A DNA stretch of 64,000 nt, taken from NCBI GenBank assembly GCA_964304625.1, contig OZ199838.1:14694001-14758000 (forward strand). Direction: 5' to 3'. A model generated the notes under the pieces. That model was not told the origin of the DNA. It made no database searches and was given only the letters and a program-made list of their open reading frames with translations. The DNA is from Kudoa neothunni. Taxonomy: Eukaryota > Cnidaria. The translations under genes and the position numbers were made by a program. Below, in pieces: positions 38,746 through 51,065 of the stretch (position 1 is its first letter; each line of letters opens with the position of its first letter).

Positions 38746-40634
38746 CCCTCTAAGGTTTTTGGGGTGTATTACACCCCAGAGCGACTTTAAAATAAGCATA
38801 TCTCTCTTTGCAAATACCTGACCAACTGATAACTCACGTTATTCTTGTAAAAACACCTATAATATAGGATAAAATATGAAAATTAAAAATTTATTGAAGG
38901 TATACATTTTTATCGGAAGATTATCTTCTAAGGTTTTTGGGGTGTATTTAACCCCAGATTTTTTTGTGTTTAAAAAAACAAGTATATTATTTTAAACATA
39001 AATTAAAAGTTTTAGTTGTTTTAAACAGGTAGATGATTACAAAAATCACGCCTGAAATTGAAGTAGTTTGAGCGCGCATGCGCGACACGGGTTGTTGAGC
39101 ATTTAGCGTGAGTGATTTCGGCGACTTCAGTGATGAATGTGGTTCATATGATAGCGAATATGACGATTTTATTATCGAACATTTTGAAAACGATGAAGAG
39201 AGTATTGGAAAGAATATTGTCCATAGTAATATTTTAATAAGTAAAAGCGGTATCACATGGAGCGATACAAAGCCACCTGCGACATAAACCATTGCCGCAA
39301 ACATTATGGAATCTGCACCTGGTCCTACTTCATATGCGTTTTTTAAGATAAAAACAATTGTCGACTGTTTTTTGCTGTTTTTCAATGATGAAGTATGCTC
39401 AACAATAATAAAATACATCAACGCGTTCGGTACAAAACATTTCAAAGAAGAGTGGTTTGAAGTAGACATTGTTGAATTTAACGGTTACTTGGGCCTCCTT
39501 ATACTGATGGGAATGCATAAGGATCGACAAGAGCTTTTATGTGAACTTTTCAGTGTCAAGGAAAGCGAAGAAATATGGCTTGAAATTTTTCATGTTGGCT
39601 GATCCGATCTCGAACTATATCTTAAATATCAATATCTATTTGGGGAAGAACAATTCCGACAACACAAGACAATGTAACCTTGGTGAAAGCGTAGTTCTCT
39701 CTTGGTCAATACCTCTTTTTTATTCTGACCGAAAGGTGTTGGCTGACAATTTTTTTTTGTCATTTTCGCTCGTCGAAAAATTGATGGATAAAAATCGAAG
39801 GCTGTCATTCTTTTGACAAGTGGCACTACAGATGACTCTGTATCGGATAAAGAGTTTAAATTCAAACCCAACGCTATATTGAATTACAACCAAATTAGAG
39901 GTGGTGTTGATAACATTGATAGAATGCTTGCATCTGTTTCAGTTCGCAGGTTTGCGAGGAAATGTCCCATGATAATGTTTTTTAATATGGTCGACCTCTC
40001 CTCAGTTAATGCGTTTGCGTTATATAGAGATATTTTCAATGATTCAAAGAGGAACAGGCGTGCCTTTCTGAAAGGAATTGCTCAATGTGTTTAGGATCCT
40101 CTTCTTTCTAGAAATATGCCAAGCAGAATCATAAAGAATGTACCAAAAGGTGATCGTTTTCCGAAAAAAGCACCTCCCATTGGTCTGAAATAATGTAGAT
40201 GTGAATATTGCGAAAGAAAAAAAGACCGTAAAACATCGCAATTGTGCAAATCTTGTTTCAAATATTACTGCTCGCATCATTCATCTAACACTTAATTTAA
40301 ATGTGAAAAATAGCGTCTATTATCATTAAATATATTTCTTTTCTCTTGCGATTCATTTATAATTGGCCAGTACTCTTAGAACAACAAATTAATGTTATAT
40401 CTCAACCAACGAGTATATATACGAGTAGTGCGTATAAGTGTACTAAATAAGATTGGGGTGTGATTAATGCGCATATATCGTTATGTATTTATAGGGTTTC
40501 CTCCCAATAGATTTGCTTTATAATTTACAAATAATGTTTTTGTAATTTTTTGCATATATTCCACAAATAAAAATTCGGGGTTGATTACACTCCAAAAACC
40601 TTAGTGAGGTATCGAATTTTTGATTGTTAGAGGG
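38746..40634 (+). mobile_element. piggyBac element with internally deleted transposase
   Basis: The ends CCCTCTAAGG and inverted CCCTCTAA are each flanked by TTAA (38742-38745, 40635-40638). Transposase blocks in order are an acidic N-terminus near 39112-39230 (DDFIIEHFENDEES), FNGYLGLLILMGMHKDR near 39475-39525, LADNFFLSFSLVEKLM near 39740, FKPNAILNYNQIRGGVDNID near 39860-39925 with RKCPMIMFFNMVD, and a C-terminal Cys/His finger near 40195-40290 (CEYCERKK, LCKSCFKYYC). The middle of the catalytic core is missing between about 39590 and 39730 and the frame changes, so it is inactive. The left end motif CTAAGGTTTTTGGGGTGTATT recurs at about 38928. Confidence 0.88.
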
Positions 40635-40638
40635 TTAA

Positions 40639-41615
40639 CTATCATAAAATAAAAATTTGGGGTCAATAGAAAGACCCCAAAATCGTAGGAACGTAACTTA
40701 TTGTTCTATTGTGAATTTATTTTCAAAAGTTAAGAATTTGTAAGTATTGAAAATTAACAATAATAACATAAACTTCAAGTATTTCGAAATAACATGTAAG
40801 ATATTATCAGTTTAAAAATCATTTAGGCGTCTAAAAGACCCAAGTTCGTCAGAAGATTAAATATCTTTCAAATTTATGAGGCTATAAAGTTTTATTCGAA
40901 TAAAGTTTAAACACTTGGCATTATTTATAATTTAATTTATAACAGGGTAGGCAAACGTTTATATCCGAGGGCCGCATGGAGATAATATGTCAAAACAAGG
41001 GAACACAACATTGCAAAAATAGCCGTTTATATTAACGTTAGAATACAAATAGAACAATAAATTTTTGTTTCGAATTAATCCATTTCGAATTGAATAGCTG
41101 AAATCACTTGAAAATATGTTTCTCACGCATTTGAGAAAAAAACATAGTGAATATCTAGTAATATAAAATTTCGCTGAGATTCATAACGAAAGAGTTCGCG
41201 GGTAGCACCGAGACTTCTCATGAACCGCAGTTATCCCATCCAAGATCCGTCATGATTTAAAATCTATAAAATGAACAAAACACACATTAATAGGATGACA
41301 TGTTCTGGCGGGAAATACTTTTTCTATCTCTGGAAACATCGCCCATTTGTAAATGAAATTAAAATAACTAATAATATTTTATAATTTTTAACTAAAGATT
41401 AAACACCAATATTAAAAAGCCACAAACAATAATTACGAATTAGAAAAATAAATAAGCATATTTCCCTCATTAATAATGATCACCACAAATTTTCATGAAC
41501 ATCTGAAGCTAAACGACTAACAAACATTGTTGTTATTACGCAAATAAGAAAAAAATATAAATAAATAGTTCCTGTAAAAAAGTTGTTATTGCAAAATAAC
41601 TAGAAAGGCACCTAA
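40639..41615. other. intergenic DNA with a hairpin and a solitary hAT-like end
   Basis: TTTGGGGTC...GACCCCAAA forms a hairpin at about 40667-40691. At 40945 CAGGGTAGGCAAACGTT followed by CGAGGGCCGCATGG looks like a hAT end, but no partner end is seen. Confidence 0.4.
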
Positions 41616-44059
41616 TCATAAAGTTTCCTGACCATGAGACGAGATCTCTTCTAAGAAACTAGAAAATACCTCAAATTTAAATAAAAACAAATTTGTAGCC
41701 AACCTTTTTGAGTTGTGTACTGTGGTACCTCCTAGGTAGAATTTAGGAGTACTCATGGTCTTATTCAACTGATTTACAAGGCAGATTTCTTCGTAGGCGA
41801 TTCCGCCAATGATAAATACAATTAGCTCATCGACTCTAATTGTCAAAATGAACGAAATATTAGACAAATCTTTGGATTAAAGAGTATACTTTGTAAATTC
41901 GATTTGTTTATGATCATACCAATAAGGAAAATCTACAGTTGATAGTTTGCCTTGAAGAAGTAGACCAATAATTTTTGAAAGCAGAGGTTTGTGTTGTGTG
42001 TAAATATTTTCAATTCCCTGAAAAACGTAAAAATCAATATAAGCATAAGCAATCGTAAAAAGTTTCACCTTTATATCCTTAAAAAAACGAGAAGCTTTTA
42101 GTTTGTTTGTGATATTTTTTCTATCCAATTCATTTTCAAACAGTTCAATTTTACGAGTGTGTATCCCACAATAGTTTTCAATCACATCAAACAACTACAC
42201 AGACACAAATTGTAACTTTGAGCAAAAATAGACTGGCTGTAATAATAGCTCAACCAGTGACTATTGGATATACTCGAATAAGATGAGGTTCCAAGCCTCG
42301 ATCGCTTAGCAACGTTTTAAACTTGGAAACATAGTTTTTGGAATCCGAACAACCACATCTGATACAAAACAATAGCGCCAGTCGAAAGACATCATATCGA
42401 TCAAATGTGGGGTCGTTTATTTTAGCAATAATTTCCTTCATATAACAGATAACATTTCATCTAAAGCACAACTATAATATTCAACTTTGTAATGCTGTTT
42501 CTCATTTATATCTCCAATAATATTTTGTTCCATTTCTGAAATTTCCAATAGTTTTCTCTGTTGGATAACATCCGAAATTTCGCTAACCAAAGTAACATGT
42601 TTGGCGATGTTGTTAGAGGTTTTTCTAAAGATTGGATAGTTTTCGACAAAATCCTACAAAAAAATTATATATTGAAAATCAAAAACAAAACACCTTAATA
42701 TCATTGATTGATTCAAGTTGAGCGTTGCTTTGAACAGAATTTTTATATACATCGATTAGGTTTTTCATATTCATCGCGAATTCGCCATAATTTAAAAATG
42801 CGTTTTGAGCGTAGATTTGATCGTTTTCGAGTGAGAGAGTGATCTCTTTGGCATCTTTTTTAAATTTTTCGTCTTTTAAACTGTCCAACGAGATGCTATT
42901 ATTCTTTATGGTGAAAAGCTCGTGCAACATTGCTTGATAGGTCCACTGAGTGAGAAGTGGGGTGATGGGATCGAAGTTCCGATGTAGTATTAACAGCATT
43001 GTTTTTTTTCTATTTCCACCAAAGAAAACATCACTATTAATGTCGATGTTGGTTTCAACTAGATGGTTGTTTAGTGTTTCGACTCGATCTTGTAACAAAT
43101 TCTAAAACCACTCTATTCAAAGCAGGCATTCCAATAATAAAATATACCACAAGATCACTACACAATGTTGCAGCAATCGTTGAATTCTTCGAATAACGTA
43201 TTATTGGGGTGGATCTCAGTGATAACAATAATGACACCAAACCTTCCATTACACGATTTCGCGCTGATTGTACCCATATATTACCCTTAAATTGTGCAAT
43301 GTTGTAATTTTGGTGATAAAAAATATTGGTTATTGTACTCGATATGAAATCGGTTGATTGAATGAGAAAACCTGAGAACTGATAGGATAGTAATCTGCGT
43401 ATATTTCCTACAAAATTGCCAAAATGAATTATTCAACTTCTAAGAGCTTTATTGTTCTACCTTCACATCCTTAACAACCTCATATTGATCCATTCGCGCT
43501 AACTTTTTCAAATCAATATCACTCAGAAATCCGGTAAAATCTATATTCATTTGTCAACTCGAATGTACTGGGTGAAATCACATAGATAATATGAACCAAA
43601 TCTTGGATTGGCTAATTCATTCTCTATGCTTTCAATATTGTTCTACGAAGAGAGTATTTGAATAGAAATGATTTATCCAATTTCACCATGTAAAACCTAG
43701 CATTTACTTTTGTTGGGCGTAAAAATAGCATAGCTTTTAAAAAGTTTGATTTTTCTATTAATCCATCGTTTGATGATTTTGGAGGGCCGTCCTCAAATCG
43801 TTCAAATAGATAAATATTATTTTGAAGCAATTCGGTTTGTGTAAACGCTAACGTCACAATTCCAATCTATTGCACGCTTACTATTACTGAGCCACAGCGA
43901 ATTCAAAATTACAGTTTCTTTATCCATTATTAATGCTTTCATATCATCTTTTCCAGTGTTATTTACAATTTCATGAATATACAAGCGGATTGACGTCACT
44001 AAACTCATTCCAAGCATGCGCGAACGATGAAACAACACATTTCCATATATAACATGCAT
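41616..44059 (-). CDS. VPS45: vacuolar protein sorting-associated protein 45 (Sec1/Munc18 family)
   Basis: This SM protein binds syntaxin-type SNAREs for vesicle fusion at endosomes and trans-Golgi. About 13 short exons run from 44059 to a TGA at 41618-41616, with introns mostly 40-65 bp. Colinear landmarks are ALIMDKET, TQTELLQNNIYLFERFEDG, LKAMLFLRPTK, MEGLVSLLLSLRSTPIIRYS, LLILHRNFDPITPLLTQWTYQAMLHEL, the stretch FLNYGEFAMNMKNLID, GIENIYTQHKPLL, and IVFIIGGIAYEE followed by FYLGGTTVHNSK|SFLEEI across the last splice. These identify Vps45 rather than Sly1, Vps33 or Munc18. The start could instead be the downstream Met at residue 15 or 18, nearer to the usual N-terminus. The C-terminal tail is short. 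Confidence 0.94.
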
Positions 44060-44267
44060 TTGAATTAAAATTTATTAAAATTCGTTGAGTAGCAGAATTG
44101 TTTAAAGATCTTATAATTATCAAATTTTTATATTAGAAATAAATTTTTTTGTAGTAATTATATTAAATTTACCTAATGTGTTTTTGATTATAATATATTA
44201 CAATAAATCCGAAAAATTATTTAAAAAAAATATGGATAAAATTTAAGTATTTAAGATAAAAACATTA
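44060..44267. promoter_or_regulatory. upstream region of VPS45
   Basis: This is a short AT-rich gap between the VPS45 start and a piggyBac insertion. The VPS45 promoter should be here. No specific site is recognised. Confidence 0.3.
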
Positions 44268-44271
44268 TTAA

Positions 44272-46291
44272 CCTTCCAAGCTTATCAAAGAAGACTATAC
44301 ACCAACCAGTTTTGGGGTCCAGGAGGACCCCGGATTTTTATTGCCTATTTTGACCCACAATATTATGAAATATGATTATATTCTTTAAAAAAGTTTTTTA
44401 TCAGAGCGATAACGAAATAATCATAATTTACTTGTGTGTCGATTGCAGTCGATATCCTCCGAGTAGATATTTATTAATTTTACATGTTTAAATATTAATG
44501 AATTTATATTTTAATATACCATATGAACTTTAAACAACATTATCTAGATATTAAAAGGATAGTCGAATTTTCGAAAATTCTAATAATATCTGAAAATACA
44601 ATATTACCTAATTGATATTAATAAAAAAATTAGGCACATCTACCGTTGCGAGCTCACCTAGAGACCAATCATTCATAATAAAATATGGATTAATAATTAA
44701 TGATCGAATAATTAATATATTTCTTAACTAAGCTAAAAAGCCTAAAATATTATTAATTAAAAATATATGTAACTAAAGAAATTTTAATAGCCATTTTTTG
44801 TTTCCGTTTCTAACAAATAATTCTCGGATGTTTGTTGCAATAATGTTCGGAGCAATAACAACATTTGTTCTTTATTTTTATATCTGAGAATTAAGCGTAT
44901 AGAATACACTTCTTTTCATCGTGGATGAAATACTATCTACCATATCCATGCAAACTTAGTTTTGTCATAATCGACGATAATTTGGGAATTTTTGTCTGAT
45001 CACGGCATAAATTAACATTGTTTAAGGACGTAGCCAATAAAATGATCGCGTTGTCCCTTTTAAGAAAATTGAACTAAAAACTCCCTCTATTTCTTGATTT
45101 TAAGAATTAATGAGATATCCCGTTTATTATGCCGGATAGTCTCCTGAACGGTTAAGCTTAGGTTAAGAAGTTTGTTTGCCAACGGAACCGAAGGGGAAAA
45201 ATTATCGCAAAAAATGTTTCTACTGGCCTTTTCAAGTGCGATAAGAGCTCTACAACCTTTTCACCAACATATTTAGTGATCTGGTCATTGTTTCTTCCAA
45301 GACAAACGAAAATATTACATGTATAATTTGTAGGAGGGGCAGTTAAAAGAAAAAAAATTTAATGCCATAAAGTGTATGTTTGGGGGAATATACTGCGCAA
45401 AAGGATACCAGACTCTCAATGAGACTAATTGTTCATCAACAATAAGACGAGCAGAGGGAATTAGCCACATCGGCAAAGTACTTTTCCACCTGTTGAAAGC
45501 ATCGGTTACATGGAAAAACTTATCGACTTCCCACCGTAAACTCTTGTCTCGCAGTCATCAAAGTGGACACTTCCGTTTATATGGGTGAACCTATTCAGCA
45601 GCATGATTCTGTGAAGTATATCATGCCCTTTATTCAAGCTCCATAATTGCTTAAGAGATTCCATTTTAGATTTAAAAATTGACATATATACCAGAATTCC
45701 TATATATGCTTTAAATTGCATTACATTCAGATTTTTCTAATTAATTCCGTAACGAAAAGGAGAAAATTTATTAGTGTAGGTAATGGCAGAATTGAGAAAT
45801 TCATCATCAAAAAAATAGAAAAACTGTTCTGTAAATTGTAAATCCAGGATATTACAAATGTAGTCAGACCTAGAGGTTTGTTTAAGGTGTTTTCTTTCTT
45901 AATTTTTGTATTTGAAGGCACAACTGAAGACCATAACACATTGTTTTTGTCCCTACACGTGTTAGTGATGCCATAATCATCTGAACTATCATAATGATAT
46001 GAAGAGAAATATTCTTCAATAATATCTTCAATTTCATCGCAATCAGAATCATAACTTGTTAGAAAACCGTCATATAACTCTGTCATTTCTAACGGCCGGC
46101 AAGAATCAATATCGTTCGATCAATATCGGAAACACAAACCTTGATTTTTCTCAATATTTAATGGATGTAACCTTTCTAGATTAAAATATTTTATTTTATA
46201 TAATTTTATAAATGTTATTATGAAATAAAAACAGGATCTTTTGGACCCCAATTATACTTGGAGGGTGTAAATTTTCATGTGACTTAGAAGG
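44272..46291 (-). mobile_element. piggyBac element, degenerate, both TTAA ends present
   Basis: The ends CCTTCCAAG and inverted CCTTCTAAG are flanked by TTAA on both sides (44268-44271, 46292-46295), 2020 bp. The minus strand holds transposase parts: an acidic N-terminus from 46086 (SDCDEIEDIIEEYFSS), FKAYIGILVYMSIFKSKMES and LWSLNKG...FDDCETR (45721-45520), then RLIVDEQLVSLR and PFAQYIPPN (about 45470-45380). The frame changes repeatedly and the C-terminal half is not readable. A GGGGTCC..GGACCCC hairpin sits at 44314-44332. Confidence 0.88.
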
Positions 46292-46295
46292 TTAA

Positions 46296-48055
46296 TTAAA
46301 AATCTTATTCTTATGTATTATAACCACGTAAAAATTATAATCTGTCTTTAAAATGCGTTGAGATTTATTTTTTATCCGATTTTTTAACGAACGCTCAATA
46401 TAATCAATATGTTTCCATCAATTTTTTGTGCATGCGCGCCCATTTTGAAACTACTCATTTTTAAATCTATTCCACATCTAAAAATTGTAAAAGCTGAAAC
46501 TTTTAAAAAGAGACATAAGAGATTAAGTTTTAATATATATATTTGCCTTGAACTAGATATGTTATATAACTATAAATAATGATTCGGTAGATAATACATT
46601 ACAGTAATCCCTAAGTAACTTCAAAAAAAATTTCAAATATTTATATGAATATTTTAAAACTATGAAAAATTCTATTTTAACAATTCATTATCGAACATAT
46701 TACAATTATGCATACAAATAGATTGCATGGTATAAACGGCGCCGTTTCAAATATTTGAATAAGTATTCTAATGTTATGATTAATCAAAATTAATTTGATT
46801 CTAAATAAATAAAAATTACTATAACATTTGCAAACTGTTTTGGAGAAAACATTAAAAATAGATCTTCATGGAGGTGCGAATTTCATTGTTATTCATTTAA
46901 ATGAACATTGGGCACTTAAGGATTAATCGATTGGTTATAGCTTACACGGCCATTTCATCATTATATAGCAAATATGAAATTTCTGTTGTATATAAATTCA
47001 CTAATATAACTTTCAAAGTGTACGTATCGAACTGAATACATTAACAAGTCCCTGCAGAAGGATCGTATTTGCATGCGCCCCCAAATGGACACACCTGATT
47101 GATATACACAGATAGATGACACTGTTAAATTAACTTCTGATTAGATCATATTGGAGAGAATGTCGGATTCAACTGATTATCACATTGAAATACGCTCGAT
47201 TTCAATCTTTTTCTTGGAATCGTTTAATCCTTAAAAAATCTTAAAACTGAAGAAATCAATGTTTTCCAAATATTCTTTAGCTTTTAGAAGTGTAGAAAAA
47301 GCTTAATGGATTTTTACAACAACATAAATTATTAAAAGTTTTCTAAATATCTGCTTATGCTTATAAAGGGATGAATTTTTGCCGCGCGTGCATACTCGCT
47401 TACACACAGTCTTGCAAGCATTCCTTTTTATACATATAAAAGATATACAGTATTTCAACATCAAATTGCAATTGATGCATTCGCTAACATAATTTGCTAA
47501 ATGGAGCCGAACTCTTTCAGATTATAATAGGTATTATTTAATTAAATAAACATAGTTTGATCTAAAAATATGTAGTTAATTTTATAAATTTGCTTTAATA
47601 TTCAAAAAAAGAGAAAACCTGGATATTTTAGTTTTCGGTCTTTATTTTAGCATAATATCATTATTTCAAAATAAACAAAATATTACGTAGTTTTATGCAC
47701 CGAAAACAGTTCTTCTCGAGGTATCTTTAATTTATTGTTAAATATCTTTATTTAGGTTTACATTAACTATGTAAAATCACATATCGAAATTGTGATGGAA
47801 GAAATCATTTATTGATAAATATATATTTTAAGATAATTAATATCTCGCATCAAATTCCTACCATTTATAAAAGTTTATTTTTCTTTTCTGTATTTGACGC
47901 GATTTAATCCATTAGTTTAATACAATACAAAAAGCTGTCCAAAGGAGAAATTTATTCCCAAAATGACAAAAAATAATATATGATGGTGAATTTTCTATAA
48001 TTTCGGTATTAAGGCATCTAATGAAGTATGTCTCTGCACACTTAAAATAATTTGA
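46296..48055. other. AT-rich intergenic DNA
   Basis: No gene or paired repeat is recognised. Confidence 0.5.
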
Positions 48056-49000
48056 GCATTGCTGAGATGTTTCTTGGGATGAGTTATTCTACTGCTGTAA
48101 TCAAATCATGTGGAATTCGTGGATTTTTACTCCTAACAATAGATTTAAGTTGATAAAATAACTCCTTAGTGGGATTTAAGAAAGGTAAACATGTTGGAAG
48201 AAAGAGAACTTTGTTTCTAATCGTATTAATAATGTTCACGACAGTATCAGTTATATGAAACTCCAAATTGCCTATTATTATTAATGAATTTGGAACTTTA
48301 TTTTCATCAAATTCCGAGGAAAGCTGATTAACACAATCCAAAAAAACTGTCGAGTTCATTGATCCTTCACATAATTACATAATTTGCTGGTCCAAAGTTT
48401 GGTGTAGGCAATAGATGCAATCAAAGCGATATTCTTTGATCGGATAGAACTAACCATTAGGTGTGATCTAGTTCCAACTGATGATCGACCAAAGGTTCTT
48501 CGCATTGACAGTGAAAATCCAGATTCATCGATGAACCTAATATGGGGTAACTCTGGCCTTAAGTTAAGATATTGTAAAACATAACTAAAAAAATTTGGAT
48601 TAGAACTAAATTAGCAACAACTTTTTTCTTTAATTATGTTTTCGGGTTACATGGATTAGTGATATTTTATTAAGGAGTAATGGAAACTCCTCAAAACATT
48701 GCTTATGGTTTGCCTCGAAAGGTTTAGTTGGTATTTGGGTTTTAATGCATCTGCAAATGATTTAAGGTGATAGTTCAATCGAAATTGACACATTCAAGTA
48801 TATATTTTTTTGTTCAAGGCTTAAAACAGATCGTTTATTTCCATCTGTCCTTTTTTAAAAACGTTAAATTTGGCGTCAAACTGTTTTATTATTAGACCAA
48901 CAGTATTAGGGTGGTATTTGACGACACCAGCAATCTGTTGCTTTGTATTTCCCTCTTTTAAAACAAAATTTAATATAATTTCAAATTCGCACAATCAAAC
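48056..49000 (-). mobile_element. IS630/Tc1-like (DDE_3) transposase relic
   Basis: On the minus strand a helix-turn-helix block (KEGNTKQQIAGVVKYHPNTV, about 48960-48890) is followed by the first catalytic region FIDESGFSLSMRR (about 48545), then by an ATG frame 48359-48084 with IIGNLEFHITDTV and LPTCLPFLNPTKELFYQLKS. The order and spacing match DDE_3 transposases (VMDNVSFH, SPFLNPIENLF). The second Asp is replaced (IGN for MDN) and the position of the third acidic residue is Lys (NPTKE for NPIEN). Frame changes between blocks confirm decay. Terminal repeats were not found. Confidence 0.7.
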
Positions 49001-49910
49001 ATCGTAAAATTTAACAATAGCCGTTCTTATGATTGAAACAATCCTTGAATATAGTTATCAATATGGGACTTCAATTGTAAAGATTGAAAACTCTGAGCCG
49101 CTTGAATAGTGGTCTGACATCTTTTTCTGGCGCGAGCGCCGATTGCAAATTTATGTTGATGTTGAAATATTGTAGTAGATGATTGTTATAATGCAAGGAT
49201 TTTATTTCACCTCGTAAAACATTTAAATCTTATGGATTTGAAACTTACTATAGTCCACGTGGACTTACTTTATCAGGGAATACATTCAAAAAAGGGAGTA
49301 TTTAATAATTATTCGAGAAGCAATCATCCCATAAAAAATCTATATTTTTTTAACCGAAAGATACATAAACAATATTACTCCAAGATTGTGCATAGTTTCC
49401 GTGAAAATTGCATTAAACTTAGGATTAATCTCGTTCGGTATGTTTCGAGTAACTCATCGTTTTGTTTTAGTTTTAATCTGTTTGTTATTGTTTTTAAATT
49501 CTCTAGGATCATAAATTATATAAAAAACTTCAAATTTTTGACAATATGAAATATCGAGTTAGGATATACTAAAAGGTATACTCATAAGGTATTCACAAAT
49601 ATTTACCATTATTAGAATTTTACGATTTTAGGGATTACATGCTAGAAATTCGAAAATTATGACAAAACTATAAATGTTACAAACGAACCGCCGAATCTTT
49701 GATGTTTTATAAACGTCTGGAATGTTACGTCTGATTGTTAATCATTAAAGGTTAACTTTGTCTCTGGCCGGCTCGATAGTAAACTCGATATTAATGTTTA
49801 TTTTAACAATGAGCAAATGCAAGCGCAAAAAACAACTGAAACCGACAAAGGAGAAATTTCTCCATTCGTCAAATATAAATGTAAAAATATAGTAGTGTTG
49901 AGTGAGAACA
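49001..49910. other. intergenic DNA
   Basis: A 105-codon plus-strand frame (49232-49549) has no recognisable family and AT-driven composition. No other feature is seen. Confidence 0.4.
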
Positions 49911-51065
49911 TTATTTACGCCAGTTGAACTTTTTATATGCTACCTTTGAGGTCCTATAAACATTGTAAAACCTTCGATAATTCCAGTAGAGAGCGAGGGT
50001 TATTGGAACCATGGTCAACATTCCCTAAAATCATCTTGATTCATAATAAGAACCATTTACATCATACTTTCACGTATAACAATTCTTTATCTTCCCAGTA
50101 GACAGCTAAATTGCATCGACGACAAAATCAGATCGAATGAAAACACACACACACACAACTCACTTGCAGTGTAGCGCAAAAATACCGCCAGATCTTTAGC
50201 CATCTGAGAAACTGTAGCAGGTGTACCATCCTCATATTCCACTTGGCCATCCACCAATGGAGGAGCCATTCCAATAATGTTACCAGGAAAATATAGATTA
50301 TAGTATTGACCATCTTTTAGAGTGATATCCTCAGGAGTGTCGACGTATCCCAACAATAATGAGAACACATAGTCCTATAGCAACGATATTTGAACGCATA
50401 ATCGAATACTGTAGTCAATTAGTTGTTACCTCCTTGTGTTCCCTGCAATTCACTATTTTGGAGAGATCAGTCGGGTTAGCGCCACCATTCATGTACATGG
50501 CTTGATTCTCATTTTCAAAGGGTGCAGGGAATCCATCTAATAACTACAAAAGCCATTAATAACTGTTACTCATCAAGTGCAGATTACGTTTCGAGGTCTC
50601 TTATGCACTTCACCAGTATCGTCTGGCTCATCATCAATATCATATTCGCTGGCTATCGCTTTCAATTCTTCCTCGGTGTGAGATATATTCACAAAATCGT
50701 GAAACACCAACAGTTTCATGGTATGACAACTGGCACACACCTCCTTATATACTTGAAAACCACGCCTAATACTAACAACAAAAATAAAGTTGTCATATGA
50801 CAGAATAAAAATAATGGTCAACCTTGCGTGATCTAAACTACGAAAGCGATGAGTGTGGTACCAATCTAATTTCGGAGGATGAAAATATGACACGGTCGCT
50901 TTCACCGTTTCTGGCACACATCCCAAAACTATAGGGAATCCTATTAGACCAGCTGCTCCAGCAATCACATAATTTCTGTTTATCTTGATTTAAATCAAAA
51001 CAATTTTCTTGAATTAATTTAGCAATTACTTTTGACAATAGTGAGGAAAACAGGCTAATCGTCAT
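49911..51065 (-). CDS. CYC1: cytochrome c1, haem subunit of complex III
   Basis: This haem protein of the bc1 complex passes electrons from the Rieske protein to cytochrome c in the inner mitochondrial membrane. Seven exons (51065-51030, 50983-50823, 50771-50588, 50543-50430, 50374-50164, 50105-50068, 50024-49911) give 858 nt, 285 aa. Introns are 43-58 bp. The haem-binding CASCH is at residues 78-82 ([12 protein letters not shown]). Other landmarks are [35 protein letters not shown] with the axial Met, and [15 protein letters not shown]-terminal anchor ([15 protein letters not shown]) is followed by a basic tail ending at TAA. The conserved EPEHD region before the anchor is replaced by VYWEDKE, which is divergent. 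The leader is short. Splice choice for exon 1 was the only one keeping phase ([11 protein letters not shown]). Confidence 0.94.

Noticed and set aside
49232-49549. 105-codon plus-strand frame as a gene
   Set aside because: Composition is AT-driven, with many Phe/Ile/Lys/Asn residues, no domain and no supporting context.
50984-51065. 76-codon frame continuing through the first CYC1 intron
   Set aside because: It runs out of the conserved cytochrome c1 frame. Splicing at 51029/50984 joins the leader to NYVIAGAAG in phase.
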